DNA from: Thiohalobacter thiocyanaticus
GTDB taxonomy: Bacteria; Pseudomonadota; Gammaproteobacteria; Thiohalobacterales; Thiohalobacteraceae
NCBI RefSeq assembly: GCF_003932505.1
Contig: NZ_QZMU01000001.1
Span: forward strand, 1,674,001 to 1,738,000
DNA length: 64,000 nucleotides
Direction of reading: 5' to 3'
Positions 50,459-61,554 of this stretch are shown piece after piece. The notes beneath the pieces were generated by a model. The model was not told the DNA's origin and ran no database searches. It saw only the letters and a list, made by a program, of their open reading frames with translations. Position 1 is the stretch's first letter. Every line of letters starts with the position of its first letter. A program made the position numbers and the translations under genes.

Positions 50459-50950
50459 ACGCCCCCGCTCAGAGCTGTCGGGGCCTTGTGGGTCTGCTGA
50501 TCGGGCTGCGGTGGGCCGGTGAAATTGTTTTGTGGTTCCTTAGGGGAGGTACCTTTAAGATTTCCCATTAAAATCAATAACTTCTGTACCGGGTATAAAG
50601 TGCTTATTTTTCAGTGAGTTATAATCTCGTTTTTGTGATCTATCTATAGGTAGTATCAGGAGGCCCTCAGAGGGCTAGGCTGGCGGCTGTTTCCGTTGTG
50701 CAGTATTCCCGTAGGCAGGGACTCTGATCCGCTGGCCGTGGTCCTCAGATTCCTAGTAGGTGGCCACTTTGACCGCTGGCCGTGGTTCCGTAGGTTCCTT
50801 AGGTGTGGTAACTCGCTTCTGTGTACCAATAGCCCTTGCCCTACCGATACGTCTCGGGACTGTCTCACTGGAGCCAGTTTCCTTGACTTATGAGACAGGT
50901 AGGCATAAGGTCTTAGACTCCATTGAGACACAGCAGCGGGAGCCCAAGCC
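50459..50950. promoter_or_regulatory. Control region with direct repeats before the resolvase gene
   Basis: This 492-base gap separates the minus-strand block from the resolvase gene. GCTGGCCGTGGT occurs at 50731-50742 and again at 50775-50786, each followed by a related CCT(A/T)AGGT segment, so a unit of about 44 bases is imperfectly repeated. Resolvases bind such repeated subsites (res) beside their own gene; assignment as res is inference. An AT-rich patch at 50555-50650 may carry promoters. Confidence 0.45.
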
Positions 50951-51526
50951 ATGCAGATCGGATACGCCAGGACATCGACCACAGATCAACAGGCCGGACT
51001 CGAGGCCCAGCTTCAGGAGTTGCAGCAGGCTGGAGCTGAACAGGTGTACCAGGAACAGGTATCGGCGAAGGAGTCAGACAGCAGGCCCCAGCTACAAGCC
51101 CTCCTGAAGCAGCTCAGGGCCGGAGACGTGGTGGTTGTCTGCAAGCTGGACCGTCTGGCCCGCTCCACGGCTGACCTCCTCCAGCTCCATCAGAAGATTG
51201 AGGACAAGGGCGCTACCCTGCGAGTCCTGAATCTCAATCTAGACACCTCCACCCCTACAGGCCGGCTGCTGTTTACCATGGTCGGGTCGATTGCCCAGTT
51301 TGAGCGAGAGCTGATGCTCGAGAGGCAGAAGGAAGGGATTGCAGCAGCAAAAGCAGCGGGCAAGTACAAGGGCAGGAAGCCCACAGCTCGGGCTAAGGCT
51401 GACCGAGTGCTGGAGCTGAAGGAAGCCGGAAAGGGCGCTACTGAGATAGCCCGAGAGCTGGACATCGGCAGGGCCAGTGTCTACCGCATCCTACGGCAGC
51501 ACCAGGAACAGCAGCAGAGCGCCTGA
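50951..51526 (+). CDS. Small serine recombinase (resolvase/invertase family)
   Basis: The 191-residue product has the resolvase catalytic domain: GYARTSTTDQQAGLEAQ with the nucleophile serine near residue 9, VVCKLDRLARSTADL and LNLDTSTPTGRLLFTMVGSIAQFERE. The C-terminal helix-turn-helix reads ATEIARELDIGRASVYRIL. It is Tn3-resolvase sized. It may resolve multimers of the element or invert a segment. The ribosome site GGGAG lies 8 bases before ATG 50951. Confidence 0.9.
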   Translation: MQIGYARTSTTDQQAGLEAQLQELQQAGAEQVYQEQVSAKESDSRPQLQALLKQLRAGDVVVVCKLDRLARSTADLLQLHQKIEDKGATLRVLNLNLDTSTPTGRLLFTMVGSIAQFERELMLERQKEGIAAAKAAGKYKGRKPTARAKADRVLELKEAGKGATEIARELDIGRASVYRILRQHQEQQQSA

Positions 51527-51726
51527 GAAGCTGTGAGAGCGTCTGTCAGCCCGTGGAGCTGGATAACTGCGGGTCACCCTGAAGTCCTCTGAGAGAGCTT
51601 CTGTGTGCTGTATATGAGAACAGTGCTGGATATAGTTACAGTAGTGGAACAGTTGCGGTAGTCCATTAGTAATAACTGATATTCCCTGCTACCTTCAGGG
51701 CCCCATCCACTGAAGAGGTAACATCC

Positions 51727-51885
51727 ATGAGCAGAATAGATTGGTTCCTGGACCGGAAGAACAGAGGATATGTCGGCTTTGGCAAAGACCCGACAGACTA
51801 CCGCACGGACGCCCCGTTCGTTGATAGGACATTCCGGCTGGGCTGGTGGCTTCTCCATATCTCCACCTATCAGCCCACTCCCTAG
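51727..51885 (+). CDS. Small hypothetical protein, 52 residues
   Basis: ATG 51727 follows GAAGAGG at a good distance and opens MSRIDWFLDRKNRGYVGFGK for 52 codons to a TAG at 51885. The sequence is rich in aromatic residues and ends RLGWWLLHISTYQPTP. No family is recognised. The ribosome site and codon pattern favour a real gene, but it is short. Confidence 0.45.
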   Translation: MSRIDWFLDRKNRGYVGFGKDPTDYRTDAPFVDRTFRLGWWLLHISTYQPTP

Positions 51886-52260
51886 CTCCCACCTTCTGGC
51901 CGCTGCTTACTCGCGGTCAGCCTATGCCCAGTCAGTTCCACAAGTGCAAGTAAACCCAGAAGCATCCCCCTGCCCCGGCTGTAGACATCCGCGAGCCCGG
52001 CATGGGGGGAAGCTGCGCGTCCGATATATCCAATACCGTCTCACATTTTCGCTGCAAAATTGACCGGCCCTGCCCTAGCCCTTGGACAGCTTACGAATCT
52101 GCCGGCGGACCAACTGGTCAACTTCGGGATACTTCGCGGCTCTGACCGTTTTGGTCAGTGGGTCCGGCTTCATGCCAAACAGCCAATCTTGTTGATCGAT
52201 CAATCACTCTGTAGCATAGATTCTGATATAAGCATCCTGGCAACATAAATAAATCAATAG
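51886..52260. other. Gap with a possible minus-strand gene fragment
   Basis: On the minus strand 52173-52075 reads MKPDPLTKTVRAAKYPEVDQ and ends LVRRQIRKLSKG, 32 codons. It looks like the tail of a helical DNA-binding or phage protein. Nothing else is recognised here. Confidence 0.3.
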
Positions 52261-52272
52261 TTGGCTAAACAA

Positions 52273-53856
52273 ATGCTAAACGTAAGTCTTACTTTGAAAA
52301 ATTTCCGCTGTTTCGATGACTCTGACCCTGTCCATTTCGATGTTAAGTCAGGGGTAACCGCATTCGTTGGACCTAACAACTCAGGCAAGTCATCAATTCT
52401 TCGTATGTTCTACGAGTTGCGAAATGCATTCAATCAAATTGGTGCAGATGAAGGGGCGACTGGTGCGCTGCTTTCAGGTCAAACCCGTCCAGCTAGCCTT
52501 TTGGGCGTACCAGATCCGTCAGCTGTTTTGTGTGATCGGAATCAGAGACCGATGACAGTCCGCATAGATACGCGACGCGAGGGAAACAAGGAGGCCATTA
52601 GCAGTATAGAATTAAAGTTTGATAGGGATAATGTTGGGGCATTTTCGGCTACTGCATTTACTGGGCCACGGCGAGATGCGTTACCGCATAGTAAAGCAAA
52701 GCGTAAAGCTGAGCATCATTTTGCAGTATCAAATCGTGAGGTGCAAAACGAGTCCTTTGCTGAACAGGCGGAAATTCTCAGGGATAGCTTATACATTGGA
52801 CCATTTCGGAACATTCTTAACCAAGGGCAAGCGAATTACTACGACCTCAATGTGGGGACTAGCTTCGTCCAGACATGGGATAATTGGAAAAACGGTCATA
52901 ATCGTGAGCATAACCGAGCGATCAAAGAGGTAGAAAATGCAATAGCACACCTTTTTGGCTTTTCTTCATTAGAAATCAATCCTTCGCCAGACAATAATGA
53001 GCTCCGGGTGTTCGTAGATAACCACCCGTTTTCTCTTCACGAGCAAGGGGCTGGGTTATCACAGTTCATCGTTACATTTGGAGCAGCTGCAACGCGCAGG
53101 CCTTCATTGATTCTTATTGATGAGCCGGAGCTAAATCTTCATCCATCTCTTCAAGTTGATTTTCTTACAACCTTATCAACTTTTGCGTCTGAGGGCGTGG
53201 TTTTATCCACTCACTCAATCGGGCTTGCGCGGTCTGTCGCAGACTCAATTTATTCGGTAAGGCGCGAGGGGAATCGCTCTATAGTGCGGCTTTATGATGA
53301 AACTCCTAATCTTCAAGAATTTGCTGGGGAGTTGGGTTTCTCTGCCTTTCGGGAGCTTGGATATGACCGTATATTGCTGGTCGAGGGCCCGACGGATGTC
53401 CGTACCGTACAACAAATCCTTAGAATGCTTAATAAAGACCATAAGATCGTAGTTTTCCCGCTGCTTGGCCACGCTTTTGCAAGTGGAGACCACAGCAATG
53501 CCTTGGAAGAATTAAATCGTATTGCCCCCGCTGATAAAATAGCTGCACTTGTCGACAGCGAAAGAGAATGCGAAGGCGGCGAACCCGACCCGAAAAGGAA
53601 GGCATTTTCAGATGCATGTAATTCGGCAGGGTTTTACAGCGTATTGGTGACTGAGCGAAGGGCGATTGAGAATTACTTCTCGTCTCGTGCGATAAAACAA
53701 GGGGTGGGCGAACAGTACGAAGCTTTGGGTCCTTATGAAGCGCTTGGGAAATCATCGAACAAATGGAGTAAGAAACTTAACTGGAAAATTGCACATGCCA
53801 TGGAGATTAACGATCTAAAGGGTACTGATCTGCTTGGTTTCCTGGAATCGTTATAG
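52273..53856 (+). CDS. OLD-family ATP-dependent nuclease (AAA plus TOPRIM)
   Basis: The protein of about 527 residues has an ABC-type ATPase domain: Walker A GPNNSGKSS near residue 33, a signature-like GAGLSQFIVTFGA, Walker B ILIDEPELNLHP, and the switch histidine in STHSIGL. It then has a TOPRIM domain with LLVEGPTDVRTVQQIL and ALVDSERE supplying the metal-binding acids. OLD nucleases act in phage exclusion and defence. An upstream TTG (52261) in frame is an alternative start; neither has a clear ribosome site. It lies between the 52-residue gene and the recombinase, facing the latter tail to tail. Confidence 0.88.
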   Translation: MLNVSLTLKNFRCFDDSDPVHFDVKSGVTAFVGPNNSGKSSILRMFYELRNAFNQIGADEGATGALLSGQTRPASLLGVPDPSAVLCDRNQRPMTVRIDTRREGNKEAISSIELKFDRDNVGAFSATAFTGPRRDALPHSKAKRKAEHHFAVSNREVQNESFAEQAEILRDSLYIGPFRNILNQGQANYYDLNVGTSFVQTWDNWKNGHNREHNRAIKEVENAIAHLFGFSSLEINPSPDNNELRVFVDNHPFSLHEQGAGLSQFIVTFGAAATRRPSLILIDEPELNLHPSLQVDFLTTLSTFASEGVVLSTHSIGLARSVADSIYSVRREGNRSIVRLYDETPNLQEFAGELGFSAFRELGYDRILLVEGPTDVRTVQQILRMLNKDHKIVVFPLLGHAFASGDHSNALEELNRIAPADKIAALVDSERECEGGEPDPKRKAFSDACNSAGFYSVLVTERRAIENYFSSRAIKQGVGEQYEALGPYEALGKSSNKWSKKLNWKIAHAMEINDLKGTDLLGFLESL

Positions 53857-53874
53857 TAATGAACGGCTAATTCA

Positions 53875-55680
53875 TCACGCATCGATTTCTGACATCCGGA
53901 ACTGTCCCAGTTCTCCTCCGGCCTCTTTCCACTCGCCTGTGGTCACGAGGGCGCGCCCCGAATGCAATAAGCTAACTGTTCTTACTTTCGGACTGTCTAG
54001 ATGATTAAACGATAGCACCAATACGGTTCGCGGGGAGCTCAGGGCCGTTGCTAGAGTATCTAAATCGGAATTTTCTAAGCTCTCTGGCCTCGGGCCTCCA
54101 CTTGATATTCCTGCCAAGGCTTCTTCTTTTGTAATATCGGGTTGTTTGATGACGCTTACATGGATTGTTTCCAGCAACTTCTTGAGCGCTCTGTTGACCT
54201 TGAGTCTGAGCGCATAGGCATCAGCATCACTACCCGCTTCATTGATCTCAAGCCACTGCTGATATGCCTTCTGCACTTCCCTTTGTTGATCCTCGAATTC
54301 TCGGGCAGCCCGGCTCAATGCTTCCAAGTCCTCTAGGCTAGCCAGTATTTTTTGATGTAGCCCCCCTTTTTCTGCTTCCAGCCCTTCCAATTTAGTTGCC
54401 AGGGAAGGTGATTTCGTAGTGGCGGCAAGTTCGAGGAGATTATCAATCTGCCCCTCAACCTCTTCCAGTCTGGCTTGATGGGTTTCCAGATTCATCCTCA
54501 GAGCCTTCTTCTGAGAAGCTGTCTCACTTTCGATTGATGGCAAGAGTTCATCTAGGTCTAGTTCGTGGATAGTATGCAGCACTGCATGCTCCACTCTCTG
54601 GTATGGGACTGCTGCATATTCGCAATCTGTTGCTCCCCTTTGAGCCCGTGAGCAGACAAGATATGTGCCTCCCTTGGGCTTAGGCCCTTTGTTTACATAC
54701 CCCATAGAAGCGCCGCAATTCCCGCACCTTGCCAAACCTTGGAAGAGGTTGCTGAAACGACGTCCCTTGCGGCCCGTCTTGGGTGTTCTAGCTGATATCT
54801 CAGCCTTTACCCTCAGAAATTCATCTTCATCGATGATGGCTGGGTAGTAATTGTCTATGGGATCGCCTGTTGGGGTTCGAGTGCGCTTTCTTGTGGCCTC
54901 ATCGACTGTATAACTGTGCGGCTGATATCTCCCAATAACTGACTCGCTTGAGAGAATTTTATTGATGGTGGATTTATGCCATTCCTTAGATCGACCAAAG
55001 GTTGGAACATCGTGAGTATTCAGATACTTCACAATTGAATTCGCTCCGTATCCGTCACCAGCCATTCTGAAGATCATCTTGACTGTCTCGGCTCTATCTT
55101 CGAGGACGTCAAAGCCATCTCTAGCCTCGTTTAGTTGCAACCAGGAGGGCGCCAACGCAGTCAGCTTCTTAGTGCCAGCAGTCTTTCTCTTGTGACTCCA
55201 TGCGGCTCTGAGACGTTCAGATTTCGTCTTTGACTCATCATGAGCGCGAGCCATCATGGTCAGGCTGATAATGATGTCAGTGAAGCTCTCGTTGAGACTG
55301 TCCTTGGAATACGAGCGGCCATCAGAAAGAGTGACTATGGTGATACCTAGGTCGATAATCTGGCTGAAGAGCTTGAAGGCCTCCATGACGGTATCCCGGC
55401 TAAGTCGGTCCAAGGATTCCACCAAGAGATATGATCCGGGCAGGACCTGACCTTCTTCGACTGCTCCGATGAATAGTCCCAGAGAGCCCTCTCTGGCATT
55501 TCTGCCTCGATACGCTGAGACCCCCAAGTCTTCGAATGTAAGGCTGTCGTCCAACTCTAGGCCGTTCTCTCGAGCGTATTTCTGGCTGAGGTCAGTTTGT
55601 CGTCTGTAACTGTCGCCTTTAAGCTGGTCCGGGGTGCTAAAGCGCAGGTATGAATAGGCTTTTCGCTGTTGCGTATTCAT
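53875..55680 (-). CDS. Large serine recombinase (element integrase)
   Basis: A roughly 601-residue recombinase. The N-terminal resolvase domain shows AYSYLRFSTPDQLKGDS with the nucleophile serine, and VESLDRLSRD. A recombinase domain with GYGANSIVKYLNTHDVPT follows. Then a zinc ribbon (RCGNCGAS...VCSRAQRGATDC) and a long C-terminal coiled coil (about residues 420-490) appear, the standard order. The start at 55680 (MNTQQRKAYSYL) fits better than 55710. The gene begins about 57 bases from the right junction. It is the best candidate for the enzyme that inserted the element into comM; excision would also need a directionality factor, not identified here. Confidence 0.93.
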   Translation of the reverse strand: MNTQQRKAYSYLRFSTPDQLKGDSYRRQTDLSQKYARENGLELDDSLTFEDLGVSAYRGRNAREGSLGLFIGAVEEGQVLPGSYLLVESLDRLSRDTVMEAFKLFSQIIDLGITIVTLSDGRSYSKDSLNESFTDIIISLTMMARAHDESKTKSERLRAAWSHKRKTAGTKKLTALAPSWLQLNEARDGFDVLEDRAETVKMIFRMAGDGYGANSIVKYLNTHDVPTFGRSKEWHKSTINKILSSESVIGRYQPHSYTVDEATRKRTRTPTGDPIDNYYPAIIDEDEFLRVKAEISARTPKTGRKGRRFSNLFQGLARCGNCGASMGYVNKGPKPKGGTYLVCSRAQRGATDCEYAAVPYQRVEHAVLHTIHELDLDELLPSIESETASQKKALRMNLETHQARLEEVEGQIDNLLELAATTKSPSLATKLEGLEAEKGGLHQKILASLEDLEALSRAAREFEDQQREVQKAYQQWLEINEAGSDADAYALRLKVNRALKKLLETIHVSVIKQPDITKEEALAGISSGGPRPESLENSDLDTLATALSSPRTVLVLSFNHLDSPKVRTVSLLHSGRALVTTGEWKEAGGELGQFRMSEIDA

Positions 55681-55711
55681 ATTTATCAACCACTTATGTC
55701 TCTTATACATT

Positions 55712-55746
55712 AAGTGGTGTATTGTACTACATTGTTAGCAGACTGT
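55712..55746. other. Right attachment junction of the comM element
   Basis: comM resumes at AG (55737-55738), the 2-bp core. On the comM strand the flank reads CAGTCTG then CT, and the other flank reads CT then GATGGTC. Joined once at CT these restore codons Ser-Leu-Leu-Met-Val-Gly before the Walker A loop. The element arm contains TACACCA 16 bases from the core, mirrored in the left arm. Confidence 0.85.
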
Positions 55747-56383
55747 GACCGCCGGCGGCGGCGATCTCCAGCACCCGGCGGGCCTGGGCCTGGCCGCGCA
55801 CCTCGGCCAGGTCGGGCAGCGGCGCGGTCGGGTTTTCCTTCCCCGCCGGCACCCGCGCCGGCGCCAGCGGCCGGCCTTCCCGCAGACAGGCCGTGACAGC
55901 CAGTATATGTCCGGCCTGCAGCGCCTGCCCCTCGGCAACCAGCGCGGCCTCCGCCCCGTTGGCCTCGGGCAGGATCAGGGTACGTCCGGCCGCCTGGCAC
56001 TGCAGCGCACACGGCAACACGCCGGTGACGGGCCGCAGTTCGCCGGACAGGGACAGCTCACCGGTGAATTCGTACTCTGACAGCGCCTCGGGGGGAAGCT
56101 GACGGGAGGCGGCCAGGATGCCCAGGGCGATGGCCAGGTCGAAGCGCCCGCCTTCCTTGGGCAGATCGGCCGGGGCCAGATTGACGGTGATGCGGCGGGC
56201 GGGAAACTCGAAGCCGCTGTTCATGAGCGCGGCGCGAACCCGGTCCTTGCTCTCGCGGACCGCGGTTTCGGGCAGGCCGACGATGGACAGGCCCGGCAGG
56301 CCGTTGCTCAGGTGGACCTCGACGCTGACCAGCGGCGCTGCGATCCCCAGCTGCGCGCGGCTGTAGACCACAGCCAGTGACAT
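55737..56383 (-). pseudogene. comM: comM, N-terminal part (separated by the mobile element)
   Basis: This is the N-terminal 216 codons of ComM: a Lon-protease-like fold with AVVYSRAQLGIAAPLVSVEV, LPETAVRESKDRVRAAL and the Gly-rich GELSLSGELRPVTGVLP. It ends GGHSLL, right at the junction; three extra codons of element sequence (TM, stop at 55727) close the frame. The gene is thus inactive until the element leaves. ATG 56383 is the usual start. Confidence 0.93.
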
Positions 56384-56423
56384 GGCATCCCTTCCTCTGT
56401 TTCATCCTGCATCCGTGCAGAAT

Positions 56424-56560
56424 TTGATCTTAATACCGCAAAGGCGTGGAAGGCGCGCGAAGACTCACAAGACAATCATCGCCTTTCGATGACGCTGACA
56501 ATCGATCCCTTAGCGCGCCTTTGGCGCCTTCGCGGTTTGGCGCTTTTCCTTAATGGCCCG
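56424..56560. repeat. Facing CGCAAAGGCG-type repeats upstream of comM
   Basis: ACCGCAAAGGCG at 56434-56445 and the inverted GCGCCTTCGCGGT at 56526-56538 can pair, with a second GCGCGCC-type pair inside. They belong to the class of short interspersed repeats seen elsewhere in this window. Confidence 0.4.
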
Positions 56561-56567
56561 ATAAAAC

Positions 56568-57549
<982 letters not shown>

Positions 57550-57590
57550 TCATCAACGATTTCGGACAACTCGTAGCGGAGGATTGAACC

Positions 57591-58850
<1,260 letters not shown>

Positions 58851-58973
58851 GCGGCCATGCAACGTGTTCCCCTTGTCCATGGACGGATACGGCGGACGCC
58901 GGCAGGCGTCCGCCACCCTGAATCCAAACCGCAACCTCAAGCAAGATCGACTTCACTACAGGAGATACAAACG

Positions 58974-59693
58974 ATGAAATACCTCACTCAGACTGTCGCA
59001 GGCGCCATGATGCTGACCGCCGTGGGCTCCGCCTACGCCGAGGCCAGCGCCAATGTGGCCATGTCCACCAACTACATGTTCCGCGGCATTTCGCAGACCG
59101 GCGAGGATGCGATCGAGCCGGCCATCTCGGGCGGTTTCGACTTCGGCCATGAGAGCGGGCTGTACATCGGTACCTGGGGCTCCAATGTCGAGCTGGCCGA
59201 TGCCGACGGCGACGGCGAGATTGCTGATATGGAGATGGACATCTACGGCGGCTATTCCGGCGAGATGGGCGGCCTCGGCTACGATGTCGGCCTGCTGTAC
59301 TACTGGTACCCCGGCACCGATGATCTGGACTTCATCGAGTACTACGGCGGCATCAGCACCAACCTCGGCGCGGCCGAGGTGGGCCTGTCGGTGAACTTCT
59401 CGCCCGACTACTACGCCAAGTCCGGCGACGCCTACTACGTCAATGCCTCTGCCTCCATGCCGCTGTCCGGCGGTTTCGGCATCAACGCCAGCGTGGGCTA
59501 CCAGTCCATCGACGAGGAGAACACCTTCGGCACGCCGGACTACTACGACTGGAAGCTCGGCGTGACCACGGCGGCGTTCGGCCTGGACCTGGAGCTGGCC
59601 TGGATCGACACCGACCTGAGCAACTCCGACTGCTTCGGCGGCACGGATTTCTGTGACGGCCGGGCCGTGTTCACCGCCTCCAAGAGCTTCTGA
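58974..59693 (+). CDS. Outer-membrane protein, Gcw_chp/TorF family
   Basis: A 239-residue protein with a signal peptide (ending AVGSAYAE) and a beta-rich sequence typical of the Gcw_chp (TIGR02001) family: ANVAMSTNYMFRGISQTG at the mature start and a terminal aromatic (SKSF), as needed for outer-membrane insertion. Two cysteines near the end (DCFGGTDFCDG) may pair. The family is often found next to P-II/amtB genes, possibly as a pore for small nitrogen compounds; this is inference from position. ATG 58974 follows AGGAG. Confidence 0.82.
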   Translation: MKYLTQTVAGAMMLTAVGSAYAEASANVAMSTNYMFRGISQTGEDAIEPAISGGFDFGHESGLYIGTWGSNVELADADGDGEIADMEMDIYGGYSGEMGGLGYDVGLLYYWYPGTDDLDFIEYYGGISTNLGAAEVGLSVNFSPDYYAKSGDAYYVNASASMPLSGGFGINASVGYQSIDEENTFGTPDYYDWKLGVTTAAFGLDLELAWIDTDLSNSDCFGGTDFCDGRAVFTASKSF

Positions 59694-59718
59694 GGCTCCT
59701 CTCTCCAACCCAACCCGA

Positions 59719-59745
59719 CGGGCGCCATCCGGCGCCCGTTTTCTT
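59719..59745 (+). terminator. Rho-independent terminator after the outer-membrane protein gene
   Basis: CGGGCGCC-atcc-GGCGCCCG forms an 8-bp perfect stem with a 4-base loop and is followed directly by TTTTCTTTT. It ends the glnK-amtB-Gcw_chp operon. Confidence 0.9.
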
Positions 59746-59777
59746 TTGTGCCCCACTTTTATGATACAAACCCACCC

Positions 59778-60353
59778 ATGTCCGGCTATCCCGTCATCCG
59801 CCCCTGGCAGCTGCGCCGCGCCGTCCGTGCCCTCGACGCCGGCGGGTTGATCGCCTATCCCACCGAGGCCGTCTACGGTCTGGGCTGCGACCCGCTCGAT
59901 GCCGCCGCCGTACGGCGCCTGCTGGCGCTCAAACAGCGCCCGATGCACAAGGGCCTGATCCTGATCGCGGCCGGGTTCGCCCAGCTCGAGCCCTGGCTGG
60001 CACCGCTGCCGGCCGCGCGGCGCAAAACTGTGCTGGCGAGCTGGCCGGGCCCGCATACCTGGGTCTGGCCGGTGTCCGAGGCAGTGCCGGTGTGGCTGCG
60101 CGGTGCCCATACCAGCCTGGCGGTACGGGTCACCGCCCACCCGCTGGCCCGCGCCCTGTGTGAGGCCTTCGGCGGGCCGCTGGTCTCGACCAGCGCCAAC
60201 CCGGCCGGGCGCCACCCCGCCCGCACCCCGCTGCGGGTGCGCCAGTATTTCCCGGCCGGGGTGGATACCATCCTGCACGGACCCTGTCTCGGCGCGGCCG
60301 GCCCCACCCGCATACGTGATGCCCGCACCGGGGCGGTCCTGCGGCCCGGCTGA
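59778..60353 (+). CDS. tsaC: Threonylcarbamoyl-AMP synthase TsaC
   Basis: TsaC makes threonylcarbamoyl-adenylate for the t6A modification of ANN-reading tRNAs. The 191-residue product has the YrdC/Sua5 fold with YPTEAVYGLGCDP, KQRPMHKGLILIA and the nucleotide-binding STSANPAGRHPA. ATG 59778 matches the family start (SGYPVIRPWQL); the extra upstream codons to 59748 are not conserved. Confidence 0.93.
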   Translation: MSGYPVIRPWQLRRAVRALDAGGLIAYPTEAVYGLGCDPLDAAAVRRLLALKQRPMHKGLILIAAGFAQLEPWLAPLPAARRKTVLASWPGPHTWVWPVSEAVPVWLRGAHTSLAVRVTAHPLARALCEAFGGPLVSTSANPAGRHPARTPLRVRQYFPAGVDTILHGPCLGAAGPTRIRDARTGAVLRPG

Positions 60354-60476
60354 GTCGGACATAATCGGACACAATGGCACGAAATCTGCTTTCGGATATC
60401 GCCGCGACGGCACACTGTCGTTTGTCAGGCCCAATAACAAGGAAATCCCGAACCACCGCAGGGAGACGCCGCACAG

Positions 60477-61517
60477 ATGCAATACAACGAGAGCTTCGAG
60501 CAGGCCGCTGAGTACATCCGCCAAGCCCTGCCCCTGATGGCCAAACACGCCATCCCGGCCACGCCGCAGCATTACACGGTCTGGTACGAATACGTCGCCG
60601 GCCGCAACCCGGCCCTGCAGGAAAGCATCGAACAGGCGATCCACGACCCCCGCCAGCCGCTGTCGGCCGATTTCAGCGCCGCCCTGTTCGAGGAGCATTT
60701 CCGCCAGGCCGAGATGCGGCTGGCCGAATCGCTGCGCAATGAGGTGCGCTCGCGCCTGGCCCAGATCCTGGAACAGGTCAGCCTGTCGGGCGACCAGGCC
60801 GTCCACTATGGCGAGCTGCTGGGGCGTTACGAGGACAGCCTGGCGCAGGACATGAGCGCCGAGGAGTTTCGCGGCCTGCTCAACGAGTTCATCCGCGAAA
60901 CCCACACCATGCAGGAAACCAACCGTGCCCTGCAGGATCAGCTGGACCAGACCCGCAGCGAACTCGATGAGATGCGTGAACAGCTCGAGCAGGCCCGCAT
61001 GGCTGCCTCCACCGACGCCCTGACCGGTCTGCACAACCGCATGACCCTGGATGAGAAGCTGCTCGAATACACCCGCCGGGCACAGGAGTCCGGCGAGAGC
61101 CTGTGTCTGGTCATGGCCGACATCGACCACTTCAAGGCCTTCAATGACACCCATGGCCACATCACCGGCGACCGGCTGCTGCGCCTGGTGGCGGGCATAC
61201 TGAAGGAAAACGTCAAGGGCCAGGACATCGTGGCCCGCTTCGGCGGCGAGGAGTTCGCCATCCTGCTGCCCAACACGCCCCTGCACGGAGCGCTGGCCGT
61301 GGCCGAGCACCTGCGCGCCACCGTCCAGCAGCAGCGGCTGCGGCGCAAGGACACCCAGGAGGCGATCGGCAGCGTAACCCTGTCGCTGGGCCTGGCCCGC
61401 TATCAGAGCGGCGAGCCGGTCCATGCCTTCGTGGAGCGGGCCGACACCGCGCTGTACCAGGCCAAGCATTCCGGCCGCAACCGGGTGGCGGTGGAAAGCC
61501 AGGCCCCGGCGGCCTGA
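60477..61517 (+). CDS. Soluble diguanylate cyclase
   Basis: The 346-residue product has a helical N-terminal region (about 1-175, with a coiled coil LDQTRSELDEMREQLEQAR) and a C-terminal GGDEF domain from DALTGLHNRMTL. The active site reads RFGGEEF and is complete; the inhibitory RxxD site is replaced by KGQD. It should make cyclic di-GMP. The N-terminal region resembles that of DgcB/YeaP-like proteins from gammaproteobacteria, and its signal is unknown. It lies between tsaC and hemF. Confidence 0.9.
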   Translation: MQYNESFEQAAEYIRQALPLMAKHAIPATPQHYTVWYEYVAGRNPALQESIEQAIHDPRQPLSADFSAALFEEHFRQAEMRLAESLRNEVRSRLAQILEQVSLSGDQAVHYGELLGRYEDSLAQDMSAEEFRGLLNEFIRETHTMQETNRALQDQLDQTRSELDEMREQLEQARMAASTDALTGLHNRMTLDEKLLEYTRRAQESGESLCLVMADIDHFKAFNDTHGHITGDRLLRLVAGILKENVKGQDIVARFGGEEFAILLPNTPLHGALAVAEHLRATVQQQRLRRKDTQEAIGSVTLSLGLARYQSGEPVHAFVERADTALYQAKHSGRNRVAVESQAPAA

Positions 61518-61554
61518 CTCATCATCCGTAAACCCGGCAGCCCCCATAGTGAGC

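Larger units (their letters stand above)
40684..55736. mobile_element. 15.05-kb element integrated in comM by a large serine recombinase
   Basis: The element interrupts comM at its Walker A motif. The recombinase gene lies next to the right junction. Cargo, left to right: small membrane protein, tandem winged-helix protein, endonuclease I (frameshifted), XRE-ImmA plus DUF4411 pair, PEP-CTERM remnant, a decayed phage/plasmid-like block, resolvase, OLD-type nuclease. The base composition is clearly more AT-rich than the flanks in 40700-46400 and 52250-55700. comM is an established insertion target for AbaR islands in Acinetobacter, but those use Tn7-like transposases rather than serine recombinases. 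Confidence 0.92.
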
